A DNA stretch of 64,000 nucleotides from JBGSYJ01 sp041748075 (GCA_041748075.1 JBGTDX010000143.1:1-64000); one strand, 5' to 3'. Counted from the stretch's first letter, positions 8,636-17,413 are shown. Numbers and translations are program-made. The notes: generated by a model not told the origin, from the sequence alone.

Positions 8636-9628
8636 TCAGACCTCACCGACAGCCCGAGCCGCCACCTTCATCACCTGAGCGACCGTGATTGTTTCCAGCG
8701 ACCGCGTCGCCATCCACGTCGACACGCAGTGATGCAGTTGTCCCCAGGGACCGTTACGCGACGGATCGGTCGGGCCATACAACCCGACTACGGGCGTTCC
8801 CAGGGCTGCAGCCAGATGAAGAGGTCCGGTGTCCCCGGAGACCATGAGACGGGAACGCCTGAGGAGAAACGCGAGCTCGCGAAGGCTCGTCTCCGGCGCC
8901 AGAGTGGCGGCGGATCGGGCAGCGATCCGTGCAGCCAGAGCCTTCTCTCCCGGCCCCCAGATCACGAGCGGTTCGAGACCAGACTGCGCCGCCAACTGAT
9001 CCGCGAGCTCTGCAAACCGCTCGATACCCCATTGTTTCAATCCATGACCTGCGCCCGGATTCAGTACAACGGTGCGCGGCGTCACGCATGCGGCGATCAT
9101 TCCCGACGAATCATCCTCGAATCGTGAGAAATCGAGAGCGGGCGGCGATCCGCTCGCTCCCGCCGCAGCCGCAAGCTGCATGTTGAGCTCGACCACATGG
9201 CCACGCTGCACGGGGATTCTCCGATTCGTCATCATCAGAGACAGCCTCTCCCGCACGGCCGCACGATTGAAACCGATGCGATCGGTGGCGCCGGCTACAA
9301 CGCCCAGGATCGCGGACTTCATCAGTCCCTGAAAGTCGATGGATGTCTGGCCCGCAGCGAACCGCCGCAGGTTGTTCCTCAGCTCTCTGACTTCGCGGCG
9401 GGTCTGCGCATTGAAGGGGGCACGCCGCCATGCTCTGGTCGACGCGACGAAGATGACATCGACCGGGGCCACGAGGCGCACGAGCTCCTCGAGGTGCCTC
9501 TCCACGACCCAGCCGAGTCGCGTCTCCGACGGGAGCGATGCTCGCAACGCCGCCACCGCCGGCATCGTGTGAAGCACGTCGCCAAAGGCTGAGAGCCGGA
9601 GAACGAGAATGGAACGGGGTTGCTGGAT
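8636..9628 (-). CDS. Glycosyltransferase family 9 (heptosyltransferase-like)
   Basis: Transfers a sugar, probably a heptose, to the LPS core at the inner face of the inner membrane. The N-terminal RSILVLRLSAFGDVLHTMPA matches the opening of WaaC/WaaF/RfaQ-type enzymes. The C-terminal donor site has LNPGAGHGLKQW and SGDTGPLHLAAALGTPVVGL, typical of GT9. About 330 residues from this start. The start is unusual: the only ATG (9766) lies inside repeat A2. A strong Shine-Dalgarno GGGAGGA at 9638-9644 is nine bases from an ATC codon at 9628, while a TTG at 9647 lies before that site. The two heptose-1-phosphate synthesis genes upstream on the same strand support a heptose donor. Confidence 0.85.
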   Translation of the reverse strand: MQQPRSILVLRLSAFGDVLHTMPAVAALRASLPSETRLGWVVERHLEELVRLVAPVDVIFVASTRAWRRAPFNAQTRREVRELRNNLRRFAAGQTSIDFQGLMKSAILGVVAGATDRIGFNRAAVRERLSLMMTNRRIPVQRGHVVELNMQLAAAAGASGSPPALDFSRFEDDSSGMIAACVTPRTVVLNPGAGHGLKQWGIERFAELADQLAAQSGLEPLVIWGPGEKALAARIAARSAATLAPETSLRELAFLLRRSRLMVSGDTGPLHLAAALGTPVVGLYGPTDPSRNGPWGQLHHCVSTWMATRSLETITVAQVMKVAARAVGEV

Positions 9629-9660
9629 GTAGAAGTTTCCTCCCAATACGAGACGACGGG

Positions 9661-9780
9661 GACGGAATGTTGAATTGAATGTTGAATTGAATGCAGGACC
9701 AGCTCGAGTTTGACCCATAAAGCCCTGCGCAGGACGGTCCCATTCAACATTCAATTCAACATTCAATTCAACATTCCGTC
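9661..9780. repeat. Family A inverted repeat (words ATTCAAC and ATTCA), copy A2
   Basis: A 120-bp element with ends GACGGAATG and CATTCCGTC. The arms alternate 7- and 5-base words (ATTCAAC, ATTCA) and are complementary over about 33 bases; the loop is roughly 47 bases. It lies between the heptose adenylyltransferase stop (9806) and the glycosyltransferase start, and its ends match those of A1. Confidence 0.88.
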
Positions 9781-9805
9781 CCCTTCACCCGTCTCAGCGC
9801 GTCTT

Positions 9806-10291
9806 CTACCTTCGAATCAGTCGCGCGATCATCTCGCTCGTGGAGTGATCCTTTGGATCCCCCACGATTGCGACCCGTCCTCCGTACGACCGCACGAGCG
9901 AAGCCTCCGGCACGCTCTGTTCGGTGTAATCGGTCCCTTTGCAATGCACATCCGGACGAAGCCGGGAGAGGAGAGACTCAACCGTAAGCTCATGAAACAC
10001 CGTGACGTAGTCAACCATCCCCAGAGAAGAGATCAGTTCCGCTCTCTCAGCCTCGGAAGCCAGAGGGCGCCCGCTTCCCTTCAGAGCGCGCACGGATTCA
10101 TCACCATTGAGGGCGACCACCAGTACGTGCGCCTCCCGCGCCGCCCCGAACAGGTAGCGGGAGTGGCCGACGTGCAGGAGGTCGAAACAACCGTTCGCCA
10201 ACGCGATCGATCTCCCGAAGGCGCGCTCCCGTTCGAGTGCGTCCGCGAGTTCGTCTAATGAGAGGACGGGAGCTGGTTCGTAATGAGCCAT
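9806..10291 (-). CDS. rfaE2: D-glycero-beta-D-manno-heptose 1-phosphate adenylyltransferase
   Basis: Converts heptose 1-phosphate and ATP into ADP-heptose, the donor for LPS inner core. 161 residues, a stand-alone version of the C-terminal half of HldE. The nucleotidyltransferase signature is LANGCFDLLHVGHSRYL (HxGH type, about residues 32-48), with the later STSEMI motif that binds ATP phosphates. The kinase partner lies upstream on the same strand, separated by a 270-bp run of inverted repeats, so co-transcription would carry a large hairpin. FAD- and CDP-glycerol-type cytidylyltransferases share the fold, but sequence and context favour the heptose enzyme. Confidence 0.92.
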   Translation of the reverse strand: MAHYEPAPVLSLDELADALERERAFGRSIALANGCFDLLHVGHSRYLFGAAREAHVLVVALNGDESVRALKGSGRPLASEAERAELISSLGMVDYVTVFHELTVESLLSRLRPDVHCKGTDYTEQSVPEASLVRSYGGRVAIVGDPKDHSTSEMIARLIRR

Positions 10292-10298
10292 ATTTCAA

Positions 10299-10569
10299 GT
10301 GACGAGTGACGAATGAACTCAAATGACGAATGACGAATGACGAATAAAGACGACGACTGAACATTTCCTCGACCGGAATCAGTCGGAGAAGGTGTCATCC
10401 GGAGCGAAGCGAAGGATCTTTTCTGGGGGATCGATCGTCGCAAGATGATCCTTCGCTTCGCTCAGGATGACACGCGCTCGTTCGCTGTCGACTCCTGGAT
10501 TCTCGCTCTATCTTCTCCCCGTTGTCTTCATTCGTCATTCGTCATTCGTCATTCGTCACTCGTCATTCG
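10299..10569. repeat. Family B heptad-word inverted repeat (word GACGAAT) with a family C element in its loop
   Basis: Left arm 10299-10354 carries GACGAAT/GACGAGT words at 7-bp period; right arm 10523-10569 carries the complement ATTCGTC four to five times. The arms match over about 50 bases. Between them sits a complete family C hairpin (10392-10473). The right arm contains the heptose kinase stop codon (TGA on the minus strand at 10563-10565). The whole rfaE1-rfaE2 gap is made of these repeats. Confidence 0.88.
10392..10473. repeat. Family C inverted repeat (arm GCGAAGCGAAGGATC), copy C1
   Basis: Arms run GTGTCATCC-GGA-GCGAAGCGAAGGATC and the complement GATCCTTCGCTTCGCTCAGGATGACAC, with a 30-base loop. 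This is one of four copies in the window (also 37107, 40813, 60658), each 80-105 bp. Translated fragments of this arm are familiar as spurious tails in many soil bacterial proteins. Confidence 0.9.
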
Positions 10570-11582
10570 CCCAGCGCGTCGTCTCGTTCGATCGTACGGC
10601 GAAGCTCATCGTTCGTAACCGTCGCCGTGCCCATCTTCATGACCACGATTCCGCCTGCATAGTTTGCAAGTTTCGCCGCCTCCTCGAAGGAGGCGCCGGC
10701 CGTGAGCGCCAGTGTGAAGGCCGCGATGACCGTGTCCCCGGCGCCGGTCACATCGGAGATCTGGTCGGTTCCGTGTACCGGAATCATCAGCGGATCCGCC
10801 TGATCTCTCCGGAACAGCGCCATTCCCCGACTCCCCCTCGTGATGAGCAGCGCTTCGGAATCCAGGCCCTGACGAAGCGACTCACCGACGAACCGGAGGC
10901 TTTCCTCTTCATCGTCTCCATAGAGGTCGATTCCCGCCGCCGTTGCCGCTTCTTCTTCGTTTGGCGTGGCCGCGGTTACATCCGGAAAGTTGAGAAGCTG
11001 ATGGCGTGAATCGAGTGTGATCGGCTTGCCCCCGGCGAATCCGGTGAGGTTGCCGGCAAGCGACGGCGTGACGACGCCATAGCCATAGTCGGAGATGAGT
11101 CCCCCGTCACATATGGCAATCTGATCGCGAAGCATCCAGGCGAACTTGTCCGCTTCCGCGTCTGTGAACTCGACCTGACCCTCGATGTCGTAGCGAACGA
11201 TCTGCTGCCTCGCGGAATGAGGCATTCCACCGAACACGCGAACCTTCATCGGTGTGTGATAACGGCTCAGGGGAAGAATGCCGCTGCAGTCGATGCCTCG
11301 TGTCGTGAGGTTCTCGATCAGCGAGTGGCCCGCCGCGTCGTCGCCCACGACTGAGATCGGGACGGGAAGCCCTCCCAGATCGAGAATGTTGGCGATCGCG
11401 TTTCCTCCACCACCGGGCAGGATTTCGTCGCGGTACTGCCGCAGAATCAGCACCGGCGCTTCGCGTGAGATCCGCTTCGGGACGCCATGGATGAACCGGT
11501 CGGCTACGATGTCACCATAGACGACGATGATCCGTTCCTTCAGTGCTTCTGTAAGCTCCAGCAGACGTGCGCGGCTGAACAT
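10563..11582 (-). CDS. rfaE1: D-glycero-beta-D-manno-heptose-7-phosphate kinase (PfkB family)
   Basis: Phosphorylates heptose 7-phosphate to the 1,7-bisphosphate in ADP-heptose synthesis. About 339 residues, equal to the N-terminal half of HldE. The N-terminal VVYGDIVADRFIHG and RISREAPV stretches match RfaE1 (GD..LDRY and RISPEAPVP), GGGGNAIANI follows, and the C-terminal PfkB signature DVTGAGDTVIAAFTLAL carries the catalytic Asp. A longer frame begins with GTG at 11642, directly after the cheW stop; the ATG at 11582 fits family length better, and neither has a clear ribosome site. The last codons and the stop lie in a family B repeat. Confidence 0.92.
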   Translation of the reverse strand: MFSRARLLELTEALKERIIVVYGDIVADRFIHGVPKRISREAPVLILRQYRDEILPGGGGNAIANILDLGGLPVPISVVGDDAAGHSLIENLTTRGIDCSGILPLSRYHTPMKVRVFGGMPHSARQQIVRYDIEGQVEFTDAEADKFAWMLRDQIAICDGGLISDYGYGVVTPSLAGNLTGFAGGKPITLDSRHQLLNFPDVTAATPNEEEAATAAGIDLYGDDEEESLRFVGESLRQGLDSEALLITRGSRGMALFRRDQADPLMIPVHGTDQISDVTGAGDTVIAAFTLALTAGASFEEAAKLANYAGGIVVMKMGTATVTNDELRRTIERDDALGE

Positions 11583-11642
11583 TGCGAGCCGAAGAATATC
11601 ATTGGAGACGAGTGAGGGCCTCAGAGCGCGTCGAGCGCCCAC

Positions 11643-12155
11643 TCACGCATCCGGACGGTCGCGTTTCTCTGCTTTCCCGGCCGCATCCTCAGACGGCATC
11701 GCGCGAAGCTCCTGCTTTTCCTCCGCACTGAGAATGCTCTGCAGGTCAATCAGGAGGTAGAGACCCTCCCCGCTTTCGACCACACCGAAAAAGAGTCTTC
11801 CCGCCATTCCCCGCACCAGGTCAGGAGGCGGCTGAATCGAATCGAGCTCGACGCCGAGGATCCTCCGGATCTCATCCACTTTCAACCCTACCTCGCCGGT
11901 ATCGGTGGTCACCACCATCACGACCGGCCGGGCCTCCGCGGGCCGTACCGAGCCGGGAAAGAGACGGGAGGCCAGGTCGACGAGCGGGATCGGACTCCCC
12001 CGAAACGTGATCAGTCCCTCCAGAAACGAAGGGCCTCTCGGGACAGGCATCGCTCCCTCGAACCGAAGAATTTGACGGACGCCCATGATATCGAGCAGAA
12101 ACGACTCATCACCGACCCTAAAAAGGATGAAGCGAGCGCTGACTTGCGGCGGCAT
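11643..12155 (-). CDS. CheW-like chemotaxis coupling protein
   Basis: A single CheW domain of 170 residues (about 5-140), the adaptor that links chemoreceptors to a CheA kinase. Recognisable stretches are FILFRVGDESFLLDIMGVRQIL at the start (shown here by FRVGDESF and VRQIL), GLITFRGSPIPLVDL near 47-61, and VGLKVDEIRRIL near 88-99. A charged 30-residue tail follows the domain. No CheA, CheY or receptor gene is near; the neighbours are LPS heptose genes, so it may serve a system encoded elsewhere, possibly pilus-based motility given the pil genes 3 kb away. The next gene downstream is so close that a GTG start would abut its stop. Confidence 0.9.
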   Translation of the reverse strand: MPPQVSARFILFRVGDESFLLDIMGVRQILRFEGAMPVPRGPSFLEGLITFRGSPIPLVDLASRLFPGSVRPAEARPVVMVVTTDTGEVGLKVDEIRRILGVELDSIQPPPDLVRGMAGRLFFGVVESGEGLYLLIDLQSILSAEEKQELRAMPSEDAAGKAEKRDRPDA

Positions 12156-12308
12156 ATCGGTTTCTGATCATACCGGGTGTCACCAGAAACAGGCTGTGAA
12201 AAGATCCAGAGCAGTTCTTTCCGTTTCCAGGAACGATGCTGATTCCCAAATCGATTTCCGATCCTGATAAACTGGCCGATCTTCACCCACCAGACAGGAG
12301 AGGTCGGC

Positions 12309-13175
12309 ATGACGACTTTTTACCCGCATCTGACGACCATCGTGGCTCGGATGTCCGCCTTTCTCGGAAGAAAGCTCGAGCTCTCCAGCGGGGAACCTGA
12401 AAGCGATTTCGTCGTGCTGGAGCAGCCGGAAGCAGCCGAACCGGGACTGGGGATTCGCTGCGACGGTACCGAGCCCCTGCTCCCCGAAGAACGCGATCTG
12501 CTCCGCGAGATGCTCTCGCTTGCGCGCCGCGAGAGCATCGCCCGCTCAACGAGCGTGCTTCTCGAGGATCGAGTGCATGAGCTCGAGCGGAGGAATGAGG
12601 AGATTCTTTCGAAGGCCGGGCTGGAGGCAGATCTCGCCCTGCGGGACCCCCTCACGGGACTCTACAGCCGCGGATTCGTGCTGGAAAAACTGGAAGAAGA
12701 GATGAACCGCGCATGGCGGAGCGGATCGCCCATGTCCCTGCTCATGATCGACGTCGACCATATGAAGTGGATCAATGAAACTCACGGCACCAGCACCGGC
12801 GACCAGGTGCTCCAGGCGATTGGCGGCGTGATCAAGAAAAGCTGCCGGCTCTACGACGTGCCAGCGCGTTTCACCGGCGAACAATTCTGTCTCCTGCTTC
12901 CAGGCACACCCGCGGAGCGCACCCATGTCGTGGCCGAACGGATCCGACGCCAGATCGAGTCGATCGCCGTGCATACCGGCTCGGCCGACGTCCGCGTCAC
13001 CTCCTCCATAGGCATTGCCGGGCTCGAGAGCATTCCGGAAGAGGCAGTCTTCAACTCGACATCCCTGCTCGAGAGGGCCGACCGGGCCCTCGCTACGGCA
13101 AAGGATCACGGCCGGAATCGCACTGAACTGTGGCGACCTTCGATGACGGCCGCCCGTACAGGAGCCGAGCACTAA
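12309..13175 (+). CDS. GGDEF-domain protein with degenerate active site (TGEQF) and intact I-site
   Basis: 288 residues. The N-terminal 80 residues are not recognised; a predicted coiled linker (about 80-105) leads into a GGDEF domain (about 108-270) with DPLTGLYS at 113-120 and LLMIDVDHMKWIN at 144-156. The catalytic GG(D/E)EF is TGEQF at 189-193, losing the first Gly and the second acidic residue, while the product-binding RxxD (RLYD, 180-183) is at the exact five-residue spacing. It is therefore more likely a c-di-GMP receptor or a weak enzyme than a normal diguanylate cyclase. A good AGGAG ribosome site lies about nine bases before the ATG. It has no membrane segment and stands alone, divergent from cheW. 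Confidence 0.9.
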   Translation: MTTFYPHLTTIVARMSAFLGRKLELSSGEPESDFVVLEQPEAAEPGLGIRCDGTEPLLPEERDLLREMLSLARRESIARSTSVLLEDRVHELERRNEEILSKAGLEADLALRDPLTGLYSRGFVLEKLEEEMNRAWRSGSPMSLLMIDVDHMKWINETHGTSTGDQVLQAIGGVIKKSCRLYDVPARFTGEQFCLLLPGTPAERTHVVAERIRRQIESIAVHTGSADVRVTSSIGIAGLESIPEEAVFNSTSLLERADRALATAKDHGRNRTELWRPSMTAARTGAEH

Positions 13176-13237
13176 GCCGCCAGGCTGCTTTTTTCGCAAT
13201 CCTTCCAGACACTTACGCCCTACTTACGCTTTTCCCA

Positions 13238-13272
13238 TTGACTTCCGCCCCGTTACCGCCCATATTGTGGGC
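13238..13272 (+). promoter_or_regulatory. Candidate lexA promoter with overlapping palindromic operator
   Basis: A TTGACT -35-like box (13238-13243) is 17 bases from CATATT (13261-13266). Overlapping the -10 is the perfect inverted repeat GCCCA-TATTG-TGGGC (13258-13272), which would let LexA block its own promoter. The AAGGAG ribosome site (13278-13283) and TTG start of lexA follow. The operator sequence differs from the E. coli and Bacillus SOS boxes, which is common outside those groups. Confidence 0.45.
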
Positions 13273-13289
13273 TGGACAAGGAGCGGAAC

Positions 13290-13904
13290 TTGACTTACCT
13301 CACCGAACGGCAGCGGGACATTCTGAACTTCATCCGGCAGTACCAGGAGGAGACCGGGGTTGCCCCGACGCACCGCGAGATCTGTGAGAAGTTCGGCTTT
13401 TCCTCTTACGGGACGGTCTACAAACACCTCTCTCTGCTCCAGAGCAAGGGGCTGATCCGGCGCGACTGGAACCAGAAGCGTGGGGTCGAAGTGGTCGATC
13501 AGCCCGATGTGGAGGCCAGCCCGTCGAGTGTGAGAGAGCTTCCGCTCCTGGGCTACATCGCGGCCGGACAGCCGCTCGACGTCGTGCCGTCAGAAGACAC
13601 CATCACAGTTCCTGCTGAACTGACCTCCCGTGGCGAGAACTACGTGTTGAAGGTACGTGGCGAGTCGATGATCGACGACGGAATCCACGATGGAGACTTC
13701 GTGATCATCGCGCGTCGGGAACGTGCAGAGAACGGCGAGATGGTCGTCGCGCTGCTTGGCGGTGAGGTGACACTAAAGCGGTACTACTCGGAAGGAAAAC
13801 GTGTACGGCTCCAGCCGGCGAACGTGGCGATGGCTCCGATTTTCGCATCGCGCAACGACGTCGCCGTCCAGGGAGTCGTCGTGGGTCTTATGAGACGGTT
13901 TTAA
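13290..13904 (+). CDS. lexA: SOS-response repressor LexA
   Basis: Represses DNA-damage genes until RecA filaments stimulate its self-cleavage. 204 residues. N-terminal winged helix-turn-helix (about 1-65; LTERQRDILNFIRQY, APTHREICEKFGF), then the S24 protease domain. Cleavage site Ala92-Gly93 is in YIAAGQPLD, catalytic Ser126 in VRGESMIDDGI and Lys163 in VTLKRY. Translation starts at TTG with AAGGAG seven bases upstream. A palindrome overlapping the probable promoter suggests self-repression. The XRE regulator follows 23 bases later and is probably in the same transcript. ruvB, a common LexA target, lies 11 kb away without an obvious copy of that palindrome. Confidence 0.96.
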   Translation: MTYLTERQRDILNFIRQYQEETGVAPTHREICEKFGFSSYGTVYKHLSLLQSKGLIRRDWNQKRGVEVVDQPDVEASPSSVRELPLLGYIAAGQPLDVVPSEDTITVPAELTSRGENYVLKVRGESMIDDGIHDGDFVIIARRERAENGEMVVALLGGEVTLKRYYSEGKRVRLQPANVAMAPIFASRNDVAVQGVVVGLMRRF

Positions 13905-13927
13905 GGGCCGGGAAAGCGAGGCAAGTC

Positions 13928-14353
13928 GTGGACATCGTATTGAAATTGAGAGAGCTGAGAAGGCTGCAGGGCCTGAGCCAGAAGGATGTCGCCCTTCGCT
14001 GCGGGGTGGGAGAAAAAACGATCAGCTCATTCGAGACGGGTGAGCGGATCGGATCGCTCAAGATTTCACAGCTCCGAAAGCTCCTTGCGGTTTATGGCGT
14101 CTCGGAAGCGGAGTTCTTCGGTAACACACTCGAGCGCAAAGTCGCGCCTTGGGAAGCCGAAATGGGCGAGGGTGCCGCGCGCCTGATCGAAGAGATCCGT
14201 ACTCTGCCGGGAACGATCCAGCGGTCTCTGCTCGGGAAGTTCCAGCTGATGGTTGAGACCGCATCCGAGGTTCATTCGATCCGCGAGCGCAGACCTTCGT
14301 TTCGAACCGAGCCGCCCGTGCACGAATGGCGGATGCTCACCTCGCGCAATTAG
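13928..14353 (+). CDS. XRE-family helix-turn-helix regulator
   Basis: 141 residues with a Cro/CI-type HTH in the first 60 (LRELRRLQGLSQKDVALRCGV, here LRRLQGLSQKDVA, followed by EKTISSFETGERIGSLKISQLRKLLAVYGVS, of which ISSFETGERIG is the recognition segment). The C-terminal half (about 70-141) is helical, does not match a ligand domain I know, and ends in a basic tail. The start is GTG with GCGAGG upstream. Close spacing after lexA suggests co-expression, so it may take part in the damage response, but that is inference only. It is not a toxin-antitoxin pair: no partner gene sits next to it. Confidence 0.8.
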   Translation: MDIVLKLRELRRLQGLSQKDVALRCGVGEKTISSFETGERIGSLKISQLRKLLAVYGVSEAEFFGNTLERKVAPWEAEMGEGAARLIEEIRTLPGTIQRSLLGKFQLMVETASEVHSIRERRPSFRTEPPVHEWRMLTSRN

Positions 14354-14518
14354 CGGCCATGTTTGCCGGCCTGGATTTGCCGGCCCTGAATGCCCGGGGC
14401 CGGCGGACTCCACACCGACCCGCTTTCCACTGAGAAAGCGAAACGCGGACAGACGACCCTTCGCACACGCCTGCGACATCGATCGGCCGCTGTCCTGCCA
14501 CCTCGAAGGCTGCTCGAA

Positions 14519-17413
14519 TCAGAACCGGACGCCGGCGGACAACCGGAACGTTCGCGGCTGCTGGTAGTCGTAAATGGATCGCGCCTGCCCGAAAAACTTT
14601 CCTTTCCGGTAGTGAACTCCTTCCACCGGTGTCTGCGTAAAGAGATCGAACGACTCGAGACCTTCCGAGCCATCGAGATCAGTATGCACAGTCGTATTGC
14701 CTCGCACCTGCGCCGACTCGTCGAAAAGATTGATCACATCGGCCTGAAGAAATGCCTGCGTCCGGCGGATGGGAAGCGCAAACGTGAAAGCGAGATCACT
14801 CGAAGTTACGTCGTCCCATCTCAAGGCTCCGCGATCGCTGAAATAGTAGGGCACGCTGAGCGGCGGCGTAACGTATCCCGGGTTATCGATCCGAGGCGCT
14901 CTCACCGTGCCCTTGACTTCGTAGGGGCTGCCGGAATCGAACCGCTGCAGGAAACTCACACTCAGTTCACCAAACATCGAAGGCAGAGTCACCTCGGCCC
15001 ACAGCCGTACCTTGTGAGTCTGATCGCCGGAAAGTAACCCGATCGGATTACTCCTGTCGAAGCTCCTGTATTCGGGATACCGTCGCGAGTCGTTCGGAAT
15101 TGGACCACTCCCGATGGACTCGTCGACTGCATTGCCTTCCAGTCGCGACCATGTGTAGTTACCACCGAGATGAAACCGACCGTATATGCGATAGCCCCCC
15201 TGAAGTTGCAGGGCACGATAGGACCGCGTGAGGTCGTTCGTATTTTCGATGAGCGAGCGGTCCAGAATCTGTCCGAACCCGTCATCAACCCGGCCCGTCG
15301 TCAGGTCCGTGCGCCTCGAATAGAAGTTCTGCCACTGACGATCGATCACATCGGCCCGCATGAAGCCGTTGCGCCCGACCATGGCAGATACTCCGATGGT
15401 CCATTCGTCCGCGCTGGGTGATTGAAGCTTGCCCTGAATCGCGGAGGTCAGGCCCGGGATCGCGACGGCATCAGGTGGCCGGCTCGTGCCGCCGTTGGCA
15501 ACAAACCAGTCAAAGAGCTGGGCCATGGCCTCGAAGCTAGTCAGGCTGGAATCCTCATTGATCACCGGCCCCGCGTACTGCCACGAAAAATAGGAGGGAT
15601 TCCCTGCCGGAGAACCCAGGTCTCCGATGGTTCCGGCAAGCTTCGTTACGTAGCGGCTGAAGCTCGTATTGAACCGCAGCCGACCATCGTCGCGGGGGTC
15701 GAACGTCGCTGCGATCCGGGGACTGATCTCGGCATCATCTGCCACTCTCACTCCGGAACCGTTCGTAGCCCTGGTGTAGTCGTAGCGTGCTCCCAGATTG
15801 AACGACCATCGCGGTCCCGGACTCCAGCGGTCGTTCAGAAAAAGCGACGAAGTTGTGAAATCGGTGCCATCAGTTGTCACGAAGATCGGATACCAGATGA
15901 TGACCGTCGAGCCCGGCTCGAAACGCGGCCGCAGAACACCATCCGCATCGCGCTCGACGGCCCTGTTGGTGACGACGCCGAAATCACTCGCCGACTGGTA
16001 ATTGTTCGTGATGGACTCCTCGGCCCAATGCTCGAGTCCCCCTACGATCTCGTGAGTTCCGAGGCGAGGGCTTCCGAAAAAATGACTGAGCTTCGCGGAA
16101 TAGTTCTCGCTGTTCCGCTCCTGGTCGTCGCACACTCCGCAGAAGTAGGGTGCGCCAAAAAACGCACCGGTCCCCGAAGCGTCGAACCCCCAGGATCCCG
16201 TCGCCGGATCCCGTGACTCCCCTCCGAATCCTTCGAATGCGAATTTTTTTTGAGATGCGGTTCCACTCACGAGGACGGATCGGCCGAACATTCCGTTGTA
16301 CCGTAACGACGAGAAGCTGTTTGGTCTTGCGACGTGAGCGTCGACAGCCGAGAGTTCCATGCAACCGACCTGGCAATTGTTCAGCTGCTCGTGATCCACA
16401 CTCGTATGTGAGAGGACCAGCGCGTGATCTGCCGCCAGCTGCCCGGTGAGCTTCAACTCGAAGCGGTTTTCCTCGGTCGAGACCACATAAGGAATCGTGC
16501 TGCCAGCCAGATACGATTCGGTTTCGTTCGAGAACCACCGCCCGGCGGTGAAGAACCAGAGACGGTCGGTCTGGATCCGCCCGCCAAGAGTTGCCTCGAT
16601 CACCTGATTCAACCGGTCCAGATGATCGAATCCTCTGCGCCTCGACGACCAGGCGGGGTTGCTGAGATTGTCGCGGAGGGAGCCGCTGTACTCGTTGCCA
16701 CCCGACTTGGTCACAGTACTGACGACGCCGCCCGTAAAGCGCCCGTACTCCGCCGAGATCGCGCCGGTGAGAATCGTCGTTTCGTCGATTGCATCCTCGA
16801 TATAAAGCGCGTGGGCCTGGCCCCGCACGTTCTCGTTGACGACGGTTCCGTCGATCAGGTAGAGGCTGTCAAACGAAGGAGCTCCGGAGATTGCGAGTAC
16901 CGAACGCCTTTCGCTCGCTCCCGGACCCGTATTGTGTACTCCCGGCGCGAGCGCCGCAGTCGATTGCAGGCTCCTCGAGACTGGAAGGCTGTCGATGAAC
17001 TCGGCATCGAAGTTCGTCTGCACTTCGTGCAACTCCACGATCGCCGGCGCCGTTGCGGTAATCGTGATCGCCTCGGCAATCTCCGGGACGTTCATCTTCA
17101 TATCGACCCGAGCGACCCGGCGCAAACCGACTCGTGCAGGCCGGGCGACCGTTTGAAGACCTTCTTTCTCGAAACTCACCATGTACTCTCCAGCAGGGAG
17201 GAACGCAACCGTGTAACGGCCCCTCGGATCAGTCACGCTCGTACGGGGAGACTGAAGCTTCGAGGAACTGACGGTAACGAGCACCCCGGGAAGAGCCCGG
17301 CGGTCCACCCGGACCACCCCCGTGAGGGTTCCCGTCGGACCGTGAGCATGAAGCTCCATTACGATCGCTGCCAGACAGAGGAGCAGAATCAGACTGCGAA
17401 ACAGTTTCGCCAT
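14519..17413 (-). CDS. Oar-like TonB-dependent outer-membrane receptor (TBDR 1)
   Basis: 964 residues: signal peptide (about 1-23), a carboxypeptidase-regulatory-like beta domain (about 28-110; GTLTGVVRVDRRALPGV), a plug (about 115-240; ending near AEYGRFTGGVVSTVTKSGGN, of which EYGRFTGGV is diagnostic of the Oar family), then the beta-barrel to a C-terminal Phe (AGVRF) suited to BAM recognition. Such receptors import or export substrates with TonB energy; the substrate here is unknown. It is the most divergent of three paralogs in the window and lies downstream of TBDR 2 on the same strand. A GC-rich stretch with several GCCGGC inverted repeats lies between it and the XRE gene and may help end both transcripts. 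Confidence 0.9.
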   Translation of the reverse strand: MAKLFRSLILLLCLAAIVMELHAHGPTGTLTGVVRVDRRALPGVLVTVSSSKLQSPRTSVTDPRGRYTVAFLPAGEYMVSFEKEGLQTVARPARVGLRRVARVDMKMNVPEIAEAITITATAPAIVELHEVQTNFDAEFIDSLPVSRSLQSTAALAPGVHNTGPGASERRSVLAISGAPSFDSLYLIDGTVVNENVRGQAHALYIEDAIDETTILTGAISAEYGRFTGGVVSTVTKSGGNEYSGSLRDNLSNPAWSSRRRGFDHLDRLNQVIEATLGGRIQTDRLWFFTAGRWFSNETESYLAGSTIPYVVSTEENRFELKLTGQLAADHALVLSHTSVDHEQLNNCQVGCMELSAVDAHVARPNSFSSLRYNGMFGRSVLVSGTASQKKFAFEGFGGESRDPATGSWGFDASGTGAFFGAPYFCGVCDDQERNSENYSAKLSHFFGSPRLGTHEIVGGLEHWAEESITNNYQSASDFGVVTNRAVERDADGVLRPRFEPGSTVIIWYPIFVTTDGTDFTTSSLFLNDRWSPGPRWSFNLGARYDYTRATNGSGVRVADDAEISPRIAATFDPRDDGRLRFNTSFSRYVTKLAGTIGDLGSPAGNPSYFSWQYAGPVINEDSSLTSFEAMAQLFDWFVANGGTSRPPDAVAIPGLTSAIQGKLQSPSADEWTIGVSAMVGRNGFMRADVIDRQWQNFYSRRTDLTTGRVDDGFGQILDRSLIENTNDLTRSYRALQLQGGYRIYGRFHLGGNYTWSRLEGNAVDESIGSGPIPNDSRRYPEYRSFDRSNPIGLLSGDQTHKVRLWAEVTLPSMFGELSVSFLQRFDSGSPYEVKGTVRAPRIDNPGYVTPPLSVPYYFSDRGALRWDDVTSSDLAFTFALPIRRTQAFLQADVINLFDESAQVRGNTTVHTDLDGSEGLESFDLFTQTPVEGVHYRKGKFFGQARSIYDYQQPRTFRLSAGVRF

